A DNA stretch of 40,738 nt from a virus: the IMG/VR virus record IMGVR_UViG_3300007775_000016, positions 1 to 40,738 of that record; one strand, 5' to 3'. The notes under the pieces are model-generated. The model was not told the origin of the DNA, made no database searches, and was given only the letters and a program-made list of their open reading frames with translations. Shown piece by piece: positions 23,535-30,305 of the stretch (positions are counted from its first letter, which is position 1; each line of letters opens with the position of its first letter). Both the position numbers and the translations under genes were made by a program.

Positions 23535-25225
23535 GCTGCCTCCATTTTATTGGCTTGTTTGTTGAAGTTCTCGGATACCAGAGCAGCCATCACATCAGGA
23601 CAGACTGAGTTTCCGCACATGCGGACCTGGGCGCTCTTGGTGAGTTTCAACCCCTGTTCGGCGTCATCACCGATGATGTAGTCATCAGGGAACCCCTGCG
23701 CACGGTAGAGCTCACGCGGCTGCAGCATGCGCATGCCGATATCGACGATCTCATACTCTTCACCATGAACAGTGACCAGGCCGAAGCGATCCTTTGTGGT
23801 GACAGTGTGCATTGGATGATCGAGGCGAGGCTTTTGATCGGTTCCGAAGTACTTGATCAGGAATGCACGCACCTCGGCATGGTGTAGACCGCCGGCGCTG
23901 ATGGTGTGCATTGGCTCTCGAATATCATGCCCAACATTAGTGCCGCGCAGCTTGACCATGTTGGATGTGACCAATCCCATCGCATGAGGCGATCCAGCAG
24001 GACGTTTGCTTTCGCCGCCTGCAGTGATCGTGTGGACCGGCTCATCGATCGCAGACCCGACCGAGCCATTTCTGAACTTGGTGATATGGGCCGTGACTAG
24101 GGAATTGTGATCTCTCTGCGTGATGGTTGAAACCGGGTCACCCATACCAGAACACGGCTTGGTGCATCGGCCACCGTAGTGCTTGGCAAGAAAGGCCGAC
24201 ACCAGTGCAGACTTACCCATGCCTCCAGCAGTCACTGAGCCGATAGGTGAATCCACCGGACTCCCGACACTCTTGCCAAACTGGCGAGAGATAAGCGGCT
24301 GCACCAGCAGGTGTTCATTCTTCGATACCACCGTTGTCAGTGGTGTGTTGATGTCATTGGAGTAAGCGCCATTCCCGCCGTTCTGTCCGATCCTGACAAT
24401 GAACGGATCGGCACAGTCCACAACGTAACGCATGAGGCCTTTGGCAATGCGCCGGCACGTTGCCTCGGCTAGAGGTCTTTTGCGCTCAAATATAGACGGG
24501 CAAGGAATGCTCCAATCAATGCACTCGGAAGCTGTATGCCATGGCTTTAATTTGCCGCTCTTCACACCTTCACTGGCAGGATCGCCGTGCGTGATCTCAG
24601 GCCAGACGATCGGTTGACCATCGCGGCGAGCGATCAGAAAGAAGCGGGTCCGGATTGTTTTGGCCCCGTAGTCGCTGGCCTTCAGCTCTTTATACTCTAC
24701 GGTGTACCCGTGACGCTTGATGGCATTGATAAACGACTCAAACTCTCTCCCCTTGCGTTTCGGGCAAGGTCTGGCCATTCCGTCTTCACCAACTACCACC
24801 GGCCCCCATGTGGTAAACTCTCCAACATTCTCAAGTGAAATGATCCGAGGCTTTGTCTTGGCGATCCAGCGAAGCGCAACCCATGCCAGGCCGCGAATCT
24901 TCTTCTCTACCGGAGTGCCACCTTTCGCCCGGGAGAAATGCTTGCAATCAGGTGACAGATGCACCAAACCAACAGGGCGACCGCGCGTGACCTCAAGGGG
25001 ATCAACATCCCAAACAGACTCGCAAAGATGCATGGTGTGAGGGTGGTTTACCGCGTGCATGGCTAACGCTTCCGGATCATGGTTGATGGCGATATCGACC
25101 GGACGCCCGATCGCACGTTCAATGCCGGTGCTGGCGCCACCACCGCCGGCGAAGTTATCGATCACCAATTCGTCGAAGTTTATACGCATCTGCGTTGGTT
25201 TGTGGACTATGTGCAGGCTGGTCAT
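23531..25225 (-). CDS. DNA cytosine-5 methyltransferase with repeated target-recognition segments
   Basis: A 564-residue Dcm-type enzyme. Motif I is DNFAGGGGASTGIERA at 23-38; motif IV is SPDCKHFS with catalytic C94 (Ser-Pro-Asp-Cys rather than Pro-Pro-Cys); motif VI is ENV at 132-134; motif X-like CGNSVCPDV lies near the end. Between residues ~285 and 490 are about five copies of a P-x-x-T-(I/V)-(S/T)-x-G-G type unit followed by LVxAxxxK. It probably protects phage DNA from host restriction. The start is unclear: ATG at 25225 or 25189, neither with a strong ribosome-binding site. Confidence 0.9.
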   Translation of the reverse strand: MTSLHIVHKPTQMRINFDELVIDNFAGGGGASTGIERAIGRPVDIAINHDPEALAMHAVNHPHTMHLCESVWDVDPLEVTRGRPVGLVHLSPDCKHFSRAKGGTPVEKKIRGLAWVALRWIAKTKPRIISLENVGEFTTWGPVVVGEDGMARPCPKRKGREFESFINAIKRHGYTVEYKELKASDYGAKTIRTRFFLIARRDGQPIVWPEITHGDPASEGVKSGKLKPWHTASECIDWSIPCPSIFERKRPLAEATCRRIAKGLMRYVVDCADPFIVRIGQNGGNGAYSNDINTPLTTVVSKNEHLLVQPLISRQFGKSVGSPVDSPIGSVTAGGMGKSALVSAFLAKHYGGRCTKPCSGMGDPVSTITQRDHNSLVTAHITKFRNGSVGSAIDEPVHTITAGGESKRPAGSPHAMGLVTSNMVKLRGTNVGHDIREPMHTISAGGLHHAEVRAFLIKYFGTDQKPRLDHPMHTVTTKDRFGLVTVHGEEYEIVDIGMRMLQPRELYRAQGFPDDYIIGDDAEQGLKLTKSAQVRMCGNSVCPDVMAALVSENFNKQANKMEAA

Positions 25226-25237
25226 GAATATGCCTGC

Positions 25238-25256
25238 TCTGACGTAACTCTGACGT
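25238..25256 (+). repeat. Candidate integrase arm-type sites (left of attP)
   Basis: TCTGACGT occurs twice, at 25238-25245 and 25249-25256, 11 bp apart (one helical turn). A third copy is at 25490-25497, on the other side of the attachment core. Short repeats flanking a tyrosine integrase core are the expected layout of arm-binding sites. Confidence 0.45.
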
Positions 25257-25362
25257 GGGCAATAAAGCCGAATGCAGGAAATAAACGGTTTTTGTTTGTT
25301 GTTGATTGGCGTAGGGGCCGCAAAAACTCAGCAAAACCAACGTGTTTGATATAGACAATAAA

Positions 25363-25408
<46 letters not shown>

Positions 25409-25438
25409 GAAAGAAGCTTGTGAAAACAAGCGTTTAGG

Positions 25439-25468
25439 AGAGCCAGTGTAATAGCTGGCTCTTTTTTT
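25439..25468 (+). terminator. Intrinsic terminator just after attP
   Basis: AGAGCCAG (25439-25446) pairs with CTGGCTCT (25455-25462) around an 8-nt loop, followed by a T run. The orientation is plus, so it would stop the host tRNA transcript after integration and keep it from running antisense into the integrase gene. Confidence 0.85.
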
Positions 25469-25489
25469 GTTTTGGCACTCTGCCTTGAT

Positions 25490-25497
25490 TCTGACGT
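25490..25497 (+). repeat. Candidate integrase arm-type site (right of attP)
   Basis: Third copy of TCTGACGT, located between the terminator and the 3' end of the integrase gene, in the same orientation as the two left copies. Confidence 0.4.
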
Positions 25498-25502
25498 GAC
25501 TC

Positions 25503-26543
25503 TCATTTTACCACCTTCAATATCGGCTTGTTTTTGGCTACCAGTTCGCTGAACTGGGCCAGGTGTTCGGTGCAGAAATGGGCGTAGCGCATCACCATCT
25601 CCATCGATCGCCAACCGCCCAGCACCTTCAGCTGTTCCAGCGGGCAGCCGCTCATCACCATCCACGTGGCCCACGTGTGGCGCAGATCGTGCCAGTGGAA
25701 ATCCTCGATGCCGGCGCGGACCAGCGCCTTGCGCCATGCTGAGTTGTTGAAGCGGGAGAGAGGCTTGCCCCGGAACGTGAACACGTAGACCGGATGGGTG
25801 CCTTTCCGTCGCTCCAAGATCGCCAGCGCATCGCTGTTCAGTGGTGTGCCCAGTGGCCGGCCGTTTTTGGTCTTGTAGAGATACATGGCATTGGTCTGGA
25901 AGTTGATCTGTGACCACTTCAGGTTGCGGACGTTGGCATCCCTCAGTCCGGTGTTGAGCGTGAACTCCATCGCATCGGCCAGGTGCGGTGCATTTTTTGC
26001 CAGCTCCGCCTGCAGCGTCGCCGCCTCCTCTTCCGAGAGATAGCGCACACGGCTGTCGGCCTCCATGCGCATGCGGATCTTCGGTACTGAGTCGATCCAG
26101 TTCCATTCGTCCTTGGCCATGCGCATGATGGAGCGGATCAGGGCCGCATGCCTGTTCACCGTAACGTTCGAGGCCTCTCTCTCTTTCTTCTTGAGAATCT
26201 GCTCGATGGCTTCCCGATCGATCACATCCAGATAGACATCCTTCAGGTGTGGCCACAGCCAGCGCAACATGCCGCGATCGTTTTCGATGGTTTTCTTGTG
26301 AGACTTCTCCTCCAGCCATTTCAGGACTGCTTCGTTCCATGTCCGTCGGGGCTTGTCGCCGAGCTTTGCTTGTCGCCAGAGGTCGGCACGCCGTTGGTCG
26401 TGATACTCCTGAGCGAGCCTCTTCGCATCTTTGTCGGTTGATTTAATCCCAGTGCTCTCTCGCAATCGCTCGCAGCCCGGGATGGTGATGTCGATGTAGG
26501 CAGTTTTCGAGCCGCCTTTGTTTTTTGTCCAGTAGATTGACAT
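25503..26543 (-). CDS. int: Phage integrase, tyrosine recombinase
   Basis: A 346-residue integrase. Catalytic residues are R201 (TGLRDANV), K226 (YLYKTKNGRP), H285 and R288 (HWHDLRHTWATW), W311 (LGGWRS) and nucleophile Y320 (MRYAHF). A core-binding domain lies at about 65-155. The N-terminal ~60 residues form a small arm-binding domain. The gene ends 95 bp from a tRNA-like attP core. It follows an AlpA/excisionase-like gene, the usual xis-int pairing. Confidence 0.95.
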   Translation of the reverse strand: MSIYWTKNKGGSKTAYIDITIPGCERLRESTGIKSTDKDAKRLAQEYHDQRRADLWRQAKLGDKPRRTWNEAVLKWLEEKSHKKTIENDRGMLRWLWPHLKDVYLDVIDREAIEQILKKKEREASNVTVNRHAALIRSIMRMAKDEWNWIDSVPKIRMRMEADSRVRYLSEEEAATLQAELAKNAPHLADAMEFTLNTGLRDANVRNLKWSQINFQTNAMYLYKTKNGRPLGTPLNSDALAILERRKGTHPVYVFTFRGKPLSRFNNSAWRKALVRAGIEDFHWHDLRHTWATWMVMSGCPLEQLKVLGGWRSMEMVMRYAHFCTEHLAQFSELVAKNKPILKVVK

Positions 26544-26749
26544 GGTACCACCTCATCATTTGTGCATGGCTCTTTCGATTCAAGCCACTCATTCAGTTTT
26601 GACAGAAAGAATTTCCACGTTCCGATATTGCTGCCAGGTATCTCTCCGGCCTTCGCCTTACGGCGGAGGGTCTCTTCACTCATACCGAGATGCGCCGCCG
26701 CCTCACTCAGGCTGACCGGCCTCTCGAACACTTGCTCTGCTGTTTGCAT
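26321..26749 (-). CDS. AlpA/excisionase-like HTH protein
   Basis: The N-terminal ~65 residues (MQTAEQVFERPVSLSEAAAHL..., then MSEETLRRKAKAGEIPGS and WKFFLSKLNEWL) form a MerR-type winged helix of the HTH_17/excisionase family. The ATG overlaps the carrier protein stop (TAATG). The frame does not stop at the integrase start but runs about 220 nt into it; the tail is basic, Ser/Thr-rich and domain-free. It may be a true long tail or a lost stop. It is expected to direct excision and possibly to regulate int. Confidence 0.75.
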   Translation of the reverse strand: MQTAEQVFERPVSLSEAAAHLGMSEETLRRKAKAGEIPGSNIGTWKFFLSKLNEWLESKEPCTNDEVVPCQSTGQKTKAARKLPTSTSPSRAASDCERALGLNQPTKMRRGSLRSITTNGVPTSGDKQSSATSPDGHGTKQS

Positions 26750-27024
26750 TATTGAACCTCCTGCCATGGATCGTTGGTCATGTGCTCCATGACGTAGCCG
26801 ATGATGTGATCGACAGTGGACATGCTCTCCATGGCACTGTCGGCGATGGAGATGCCGAACTTCTCCTCCAGATCAAGCTCGAGCATGACAATATCGAGCG
26901 AATCGAAGAAGAGGTCCTCGACCAGGTGGTGATCCTTCCTGATGTCTTCCGCACGCTCGCCGTAGATGCACAAGATGGCGACCGCCTCCTTCACCCGCTG
27001 TTCGATCGTGATTAGTTCAGGCAT
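26749..27024 (-). CDS. Acyl carrier protein (free-standing)
   Basis: A 91-residue carrier protein. The core DHHLVEDLFFDSLDIVMLEL has Ser42 in DSL, where the 4'-phosphopantetheine arm attaches, followed by DLEEKFGISIADSAMESMST and VDHIIGYVMEHM. This is the full four-helix ACP pattern. The start at 27024 overlaps the previous stop by 8 nt (ATGCCTGA). There is no ketosynthase, ligase or phosphopantetheinyl transferase gene in the window, so it would need host enzymes. ACPs are not normal phage early genes. Confidence 0.88.
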   Translation of the reverse strand: MPELITIEQRVKEAVAILCIYGERAEDIRKDHHLVEDLFFDSLDIVMLELDLEEKFGISIADSAMESMSTVDHIIGYVMEHMTNDPWQEVQ

Positions 27025-27619
27025 TGTCTTCTGCCTCCTTCCACTCGGGATAGGCGACAGCGCATGCATGCAGTATTTGACTCTGATGGCACAACACCTT
27101 GTCCCCTTCTCCTAGGTCCTCACTAATAGCCTTGGCGCTCTTTCTGATCCGCGAAATCTGCTGGTGTACGTTTTCAACATACTTACGCACCGGCTCGGCA
27201 CCGTGCCAGTTGCCGGGCTCGCCGGTTTTACCGCTGATCAGCTGATAGATTTCTGCGATGGTGGCATTGGCGGTTCTGGCTTCCTGCGCATGGATACCCG
27301 CTTCCTGCTGCAGTCGACTGTTCAGATCGCGGGCGGCATCAAGATCGAGAGCCAGGCGGCTGATCAAGGAATAGGCGCGCATGATGTGCGCGTCGAAGGC
27401 TTTGGCATTGTTGTTGAGTCCGGAGATCACCGCATCGAGCTCGCAATCATTCGCACAGTCGAACTCGCCATGCACCAGCGCCCCGCCACAGCACGGGCAT
27501 GTCTGATGACCGAGCAACACCAATACATGAGAGGTGAGCGCATCCTGCTGGTGGTCGCATTCTCCTGAGCAACCATCGATGCTTGAGCAGCCGTTGCCGC
27601 AAATCGTTTGATCAACCAT
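27017..27619 (-). CDS. Cys-rich and coiled-coil protein, unknown function
   Basis: A 200-residue protein. The first ~60 residues hold nine or more Cys (ICGNGCSSIDGCSGECDHQQ, then TCPCCGGALVHGEFDC), suggesting one or two zinc sites. Residues ~75-150 are a heptad-like helix (SRLALDLDAARDLNSRLQQE). The start overlaps the previous gene by 8 nt (ATGGTTGA) and it is coupled to the carrier protein downstream. I do not recognise the family. The Zn-head/coiled-coil layout suggests an adaptor. Confidence 0.7.
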   Translation of the reverse strand: MVDQTICGNGCSSIDGCSGECDHQQDALTSHVLVLLGHQTCPCCGGALVHGEFDCANDCELDAVISGLNNNAKAFDAHIMRAYSLISRLALDLDAARDLNSRLQQEAGIHAQEARTANATIAEIYQLISGKTGEPGNWHGAEPVRKYVENVHQQISRIRKSAKAISEDLGEGDKVLCHQSQILHACAVAYPEWKEAEDNA

Positions 27620-27977
27620 TTGGATAATCCTTCTTATCTACCCTGACCGGCTCGCCATGTTCCTCACAGCTCCATACTGGATACTTCTCAACAAACACCT
27701 TAACGAACTTATCGAAGGCCTCCTTGATTTCCGGCGGCGGCGAAGTTTCTCCCTCTGGATTGTATTCCTCGTCAATACACTCCATCATATAATCAAAGCA
27801 GTGGCTAAAGGAGTTATGGGTTTCCTTCAGCTCCAGACGAACATAACCCTGAACCATCACGTGATCGGGCGCTTCATCCGGGAATATATCCTCAAGAAAC
27901 TCTTCCACAGCCTCCTCAACCGTAGTTGCGTTCAGATGCTCTTTATCACCTACTGCATAAAAATCTGGTTCAGGCAT
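27612..27977 (-). CDS. Acidic conserved phage protein, unknown function
   Basis: A 121-residue acidic protein beginning MPEPDFYAVGDKEHLNATTV, with VEEAVEEFLEDIFPDEAPD and ending around VFVEKYPVWSCEEHGEPV. The combination of an E/D-rich N-terminal helix and a KYPVWSCE-type end recalls small hypothetical proteins of other tailed phages. No function is known. It starts at an 8-nt ATGCCTGA overlap and shares its MPEP start with the zinc-ribbon mini-proteins nearby. Confidence 0.7.
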   Translation of the reverse strand: MPEPDFYAVGDKEHLNATTVEEAVEEFLEDIFPDEAPDHVMVQGYVRLELKETHNSFSHCFDYMMECIDEEYNPEGETSPPPEIKEAFDKFVKVFVEKYPVWSCEEHGEPVRVDKKDYPNG

Positions 27978-28143
27978 GGCATGCCTCCTTGATTCCAGCG
28001 GCCTCGAAATCGAGGGCTGTCATTTTTCTCTCATGGCCACAGCGCCCTTTGCATCTGCGCGTCACCGATTCGTCCGTATGGACCACATAGGTCACGGGGC
28101 CTGCGCAGTACGGGCACGTGGTTGGGTAGGTTGGTTCAGGCAT
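27970..28143 (-). CDS. Zinc-ribbon mini-protein, copy 2
   Basis: A 57-residue protein: MPEPTYPTTCPYCAGPVTYV, then HTDESVTRRCKGRCGHERKM and TALDFEAAGIKEACHA. CPYC and CKGRC give a four-Cys zinc ribbon. It is nearly identical to the protein at 29286-29462 (differences mainly at residues 5, 9, 16, 18 and the C-terminus). It follows the carrier-Gp37/68 fusion with an 8-nt overlap. It may bind nucleic acid or act as a small adaptor. Confidence 0.85.
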   Translation of the reverse strand: MPEPTYPTTCPYCAGPVTYVVHTDESVTRRCKGRCGHERKMTALDFEAAGIKEACHA

Positions 28144-29293
28144 TGGGCCACTCTTTATGCTCAACGCCATCGAGCAGGCATCCGGCGGCTTTTTTGCCGA
28201 CTCTATACATGCTTTGAGTGCCTTCGATGCAACTACACCCAAGAATCCACTCATGAGGGTTTTCGTGAAACTCTCCGCAGAGAATGTCTTCATCATCTGA
28301 CTCATCAGGAGACCATTCACCCCACTGTTTGAAGAAAAACGGCACGCCAGAGGCCTTGCACTGGTCGCGCAGGCTTCGCGCCCAATCCGGATGCATCGGC
28401 CTTGCCTTCGGGCCTGATTCGCCTCCAACGACAACCCAATTAAGGCGTTGATCGCCTGTAACCCCTCGTAGATATGACCGACAGTGATATTTACCATCAT
28501 AGGCACTTGGTTCACTTGATGATTCTCCGCCGGACACATCGTTTTGTAGCGTTATATGTCCAAGCAGCGGCTCTGCACTGATCCACCGCACGGATGCCGG
28601 TGTTTGAAGTAGCAGCGGAATCCGCTCATCGGCTGTTGCCTGATCTTCGACCGATACGCCAAGCCAGACGTTTGGAACAACCGGAAGTTGAGATAGTAGG
28701 CTGTGCATTCTTTTAGGTCGTTTTGTCAGCACTTGAAACGTGTGTTGGGAAGCGTTGTTCATAATCGAAAAAACCAATATGATAAACTCATCCGGCACAT
28801 CCTCATGGAACAGGTCGGACATGGAGTTGACGAACACCATGCGTGGACGCTTCCACCTTAAAGGCTGCTCCAATCGCTCTGGATGGCACTGTACGTCCGT
28901 GAAACCTCTACCGAAGGCCACATGCTTCGGGTTGGCCGACAGACGCGGCCAGATACGCTCGGCATAGCAGTGCTTGCAGCCCTGCGAAACCTTTGTGCAG
29001 CCAGTGACCGGATTCCATGTCTCATCTGTCCATTCGATCTTTGATTTGCTCATGTTCTCCATGATGTAGCCGATGACGTGGTCGACGGTCTCCATCTTAC
29101 GGATATCGCTATCGGCGATGCGCAGAGAGAAACGCTCTTCCAGATCCAGCTCCAGCATGGTGAAGTCGAGCGAATCAAAACCGAGATCATCAACCAGGTG
29201 ATGATCCTTCCTGACATCCTCCGCGCGACCACCATGGATACACTCGGCAACCGACTCCTTCACCCGCTGTTCGATCGTCAATACATCAGCCAT
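28136..29293 (-). CDS. Acyl carrier domain fused to Gp37/Gp68 (DUF5131) protein
   Basis: A 385-residue protein. Residues 1-80 are an acyl carrier domain: HHLVDDLGFDSLDFTMLELD with Ser41 in DSL, then LEERFSLRIADSDIRKMETV and VDHVIGYIMEN. Residue 81 is the Met that would start a normal Gp37/Gp68 protein (MSKSKIEWTDETWNPVTGC). This second part carries the three-Cys motif C-x6-C-x2-C (CTKVSQGCKHC), then MVFVNSMSDLFHEDV, PNVWLGVSVEDQATADER and GGESGPKARPMHPDWAR. There is no stop or shift between the domains. GGAG lies only 3 nt before the internal ATG, so separate internal initiation is possible. Confidence 0.88.
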   Translation of the reverse strand: MADVLTIEQRVKESVAECIHGGRAEDVRKDHHLVDDLGFDSLDFTMLELDLEERFSLRIADSDIRKMETVDHVIGYIMENMSKSKIEWTDETWNPVTGCTKVSQGCKHCYAERIWPRLSANPKHVAFGRGFTDVQCHPERLEQPLRWKRPRMVFVNSMSDLFHEDVPDEFIILVFSIMNNASQHTFQVLTKRPKRMHSLLSQLPVVPNVWLGVSVEDQATADERIPLLLQTPASVRWISAEPLLGHITLQNDVSGGESSSEPSAYDGKYHCRSYLRGVTGDQRLNWVVVGGESGPKARPMHPDWARSLRDQCKASGVPFFFKQWGEWSPDESDDEDILCGEFHENPHEWILGCSCIEGTQSMYRVGKKAAGCLLDGVEHKEWPNA

Positions 29294-29462
29294 GGGCGGC
29301 CTCCCCTTTGATTCCAGCAGCCTCGAAATCGAGGGCTGTCATTTTTCTCTGATGGCCGCACCGGCCTTCGCACCGGCGGGTCACCGATTCGTCGGAATGG
29401 ACCACGTATCGCACGCTGCCCGCGCAGTATGGGCACTTCGTTGGATAGGATGGTTCAGGCAT
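29286..29462 (-). CDS. Zinc-ribbon mini-protein, copy 1
   Basis: A 58-residue protein: MPEPSYPTKCPYCAGSVRYV, then HSDESVTRRCEGRCGHQRKM and TALDFEAAGIKGEAAHG. It is a near copy of the protein at 27970-28143. The start overlaps the HTH gene stop by 8 nt (ATGCCTGA) and the stop overlaps the carrier fusion start by 8 nt (ATGGCTGA). CPYC plus CEGRC suggests a zinc ribbon. Confidence 0.85.
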   Translation of the reverse strand: MPEPSYPTKCPYCAGSVRYVVHSDESVTRRCEGRCGHQRKMTALDFEAAGIKGEAAHG

Positions 29463-29787
29463 TGAGCTGCCCTCTCACGAACACCTTAAACACTTCGCTG
29501 TAGCGCTTGCTCGGATGTGTCCATTCGTATTTTTTAATTGTCTTCCCTGAGTAGCCAATAAGCGTACCAAGCTGTTTTCTCGTTAGCCCGAGCCTCTCTC
29601 TGACAACCATCAGACACCTGCCCCATCCGTTGTCATAAAACATGGCGCCGCACGTATCACATGACTCACCAACCCAATCAACGAACAGCGTCTCGCGACC
29701 ACACACCGGACACGTCGACGGCGGGAACTCTTCACAGCCCGCACGCAACGATTCATTCGTGGTGATATGGAGGCCGCTGACGCTCAT
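29455..29787 (-). CDS. Zinc-ribbon plus HTH regulator (MqsA-like layout)
   Basis: A 110-residue protein. C26, C29, C43 and C46 (TCPVCGRETLF ... ESCDTCGAMF) form an N-terminal zinc ribbon. Residues ~62-95 (RERLGLTRKQLGTLIGYSG, then KTIKKYEWTHPSKRY) form a helix-turn-helix. This is the domain order of MqsA-type regulators, but no MqsR-type toxin is beside it. It may regulate the early operon. It is coupled to the DUF1643 gene by an ATGA overlap. Confidence 0.78.
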   Translation of the reverse strand: MSVSGLHITTNESLRAGCEEFPPSTCPVCGRETLFVDWVGESCDTCGAMFYDNGWGRCLMVVRERLGLTRKQLGTLIGYSGKTIKKYEWTHPSKRYSEVFKVFVRGQLNA

Positions 29788-30305
29788 TCCACCCGCCCTA
29801 CGGGCCAGAGCACGGGAACTCGATCATAAGGCTGATAGAGGGGGTGTGCCGGTTCGCCTGACTTAGAGATGTTAAGTGCATGCAAAGTGATGTTGTGGAG
29901 CCCCAGAATCGCCCGTACACGCTCGGAGCGATTCAGGTGAATACCATGATTGCCCCATGCGCAGACGATCATGGCGGCGCCCCTGCTCTCTTCGATGATC
30001 ACGGCATCATTATCAGGGCCGACAGGGTCATCCTGTGCCTTCATGTCGGCCGGCTGAGTAGCCCTGAAGGCAAACAGGTTGCAGACCACCAGCCCGCCAT
30101 ATCCCATCGATCGAGCGCGCCGCTCGCAGCGTTCCACGGTCGGATCGTTTTGCAGCTCATCGGCCGTGGATGGGTTGAGCATCAGAAACATGCAGATGCC
30201 TTTCGACTTATCCCACACCCGCCACAGCTTGTAGCGGTAGCGCTCACAGTCCGAGAATGTGGCGCCGGTAGTTCCGGTCAGGGTGTTATGCTCGCGGGTG
30301 ATCAC
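29784..30305 (-). CDS. DUF1643 family protein
   Basis: A 173-residue protein with the DUF1643 pattern: CERYRYKLWRVWDKSKG, FLMLNPSTADELQNDPTVER, RARSMGYGGLVVCNLFAFRA, then VCAWGNHG. The biochemical role is unknown; it often travels with phage and island cargo. I choose GTG at 30305, which overlaps the Gp37/68 stop by GTGA with GGAG upstream. An in-frame GTG at 30323 is the alternative. Confidence 0.85.
   Translation of the reverse strand: MITREHNTLTGTTGATFSDCERYRYKLWRVWDKSKGICMFLMLNPSTADELQNDPTVERCERRARSMGYGGLVVCNLFAFRATQPADMKAQDDPVGPDNDAVIIEESRGAAMIVCAWGNHGIHLNRSERVRAILGLHNITLHALNISKSGEPAHPLYQPYDRVPVLWPVGRVE

Noticed and set aside
28143-28539. Longer frame for zinc-ribbon mini-protein copy 2 starting near 28539
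   Set aside because: The extra part lies inside the carrier-Gp37/68 gene in another frame; the ATG at 28143 matches copy 1 exactly and has the standard 8-nt overlap.
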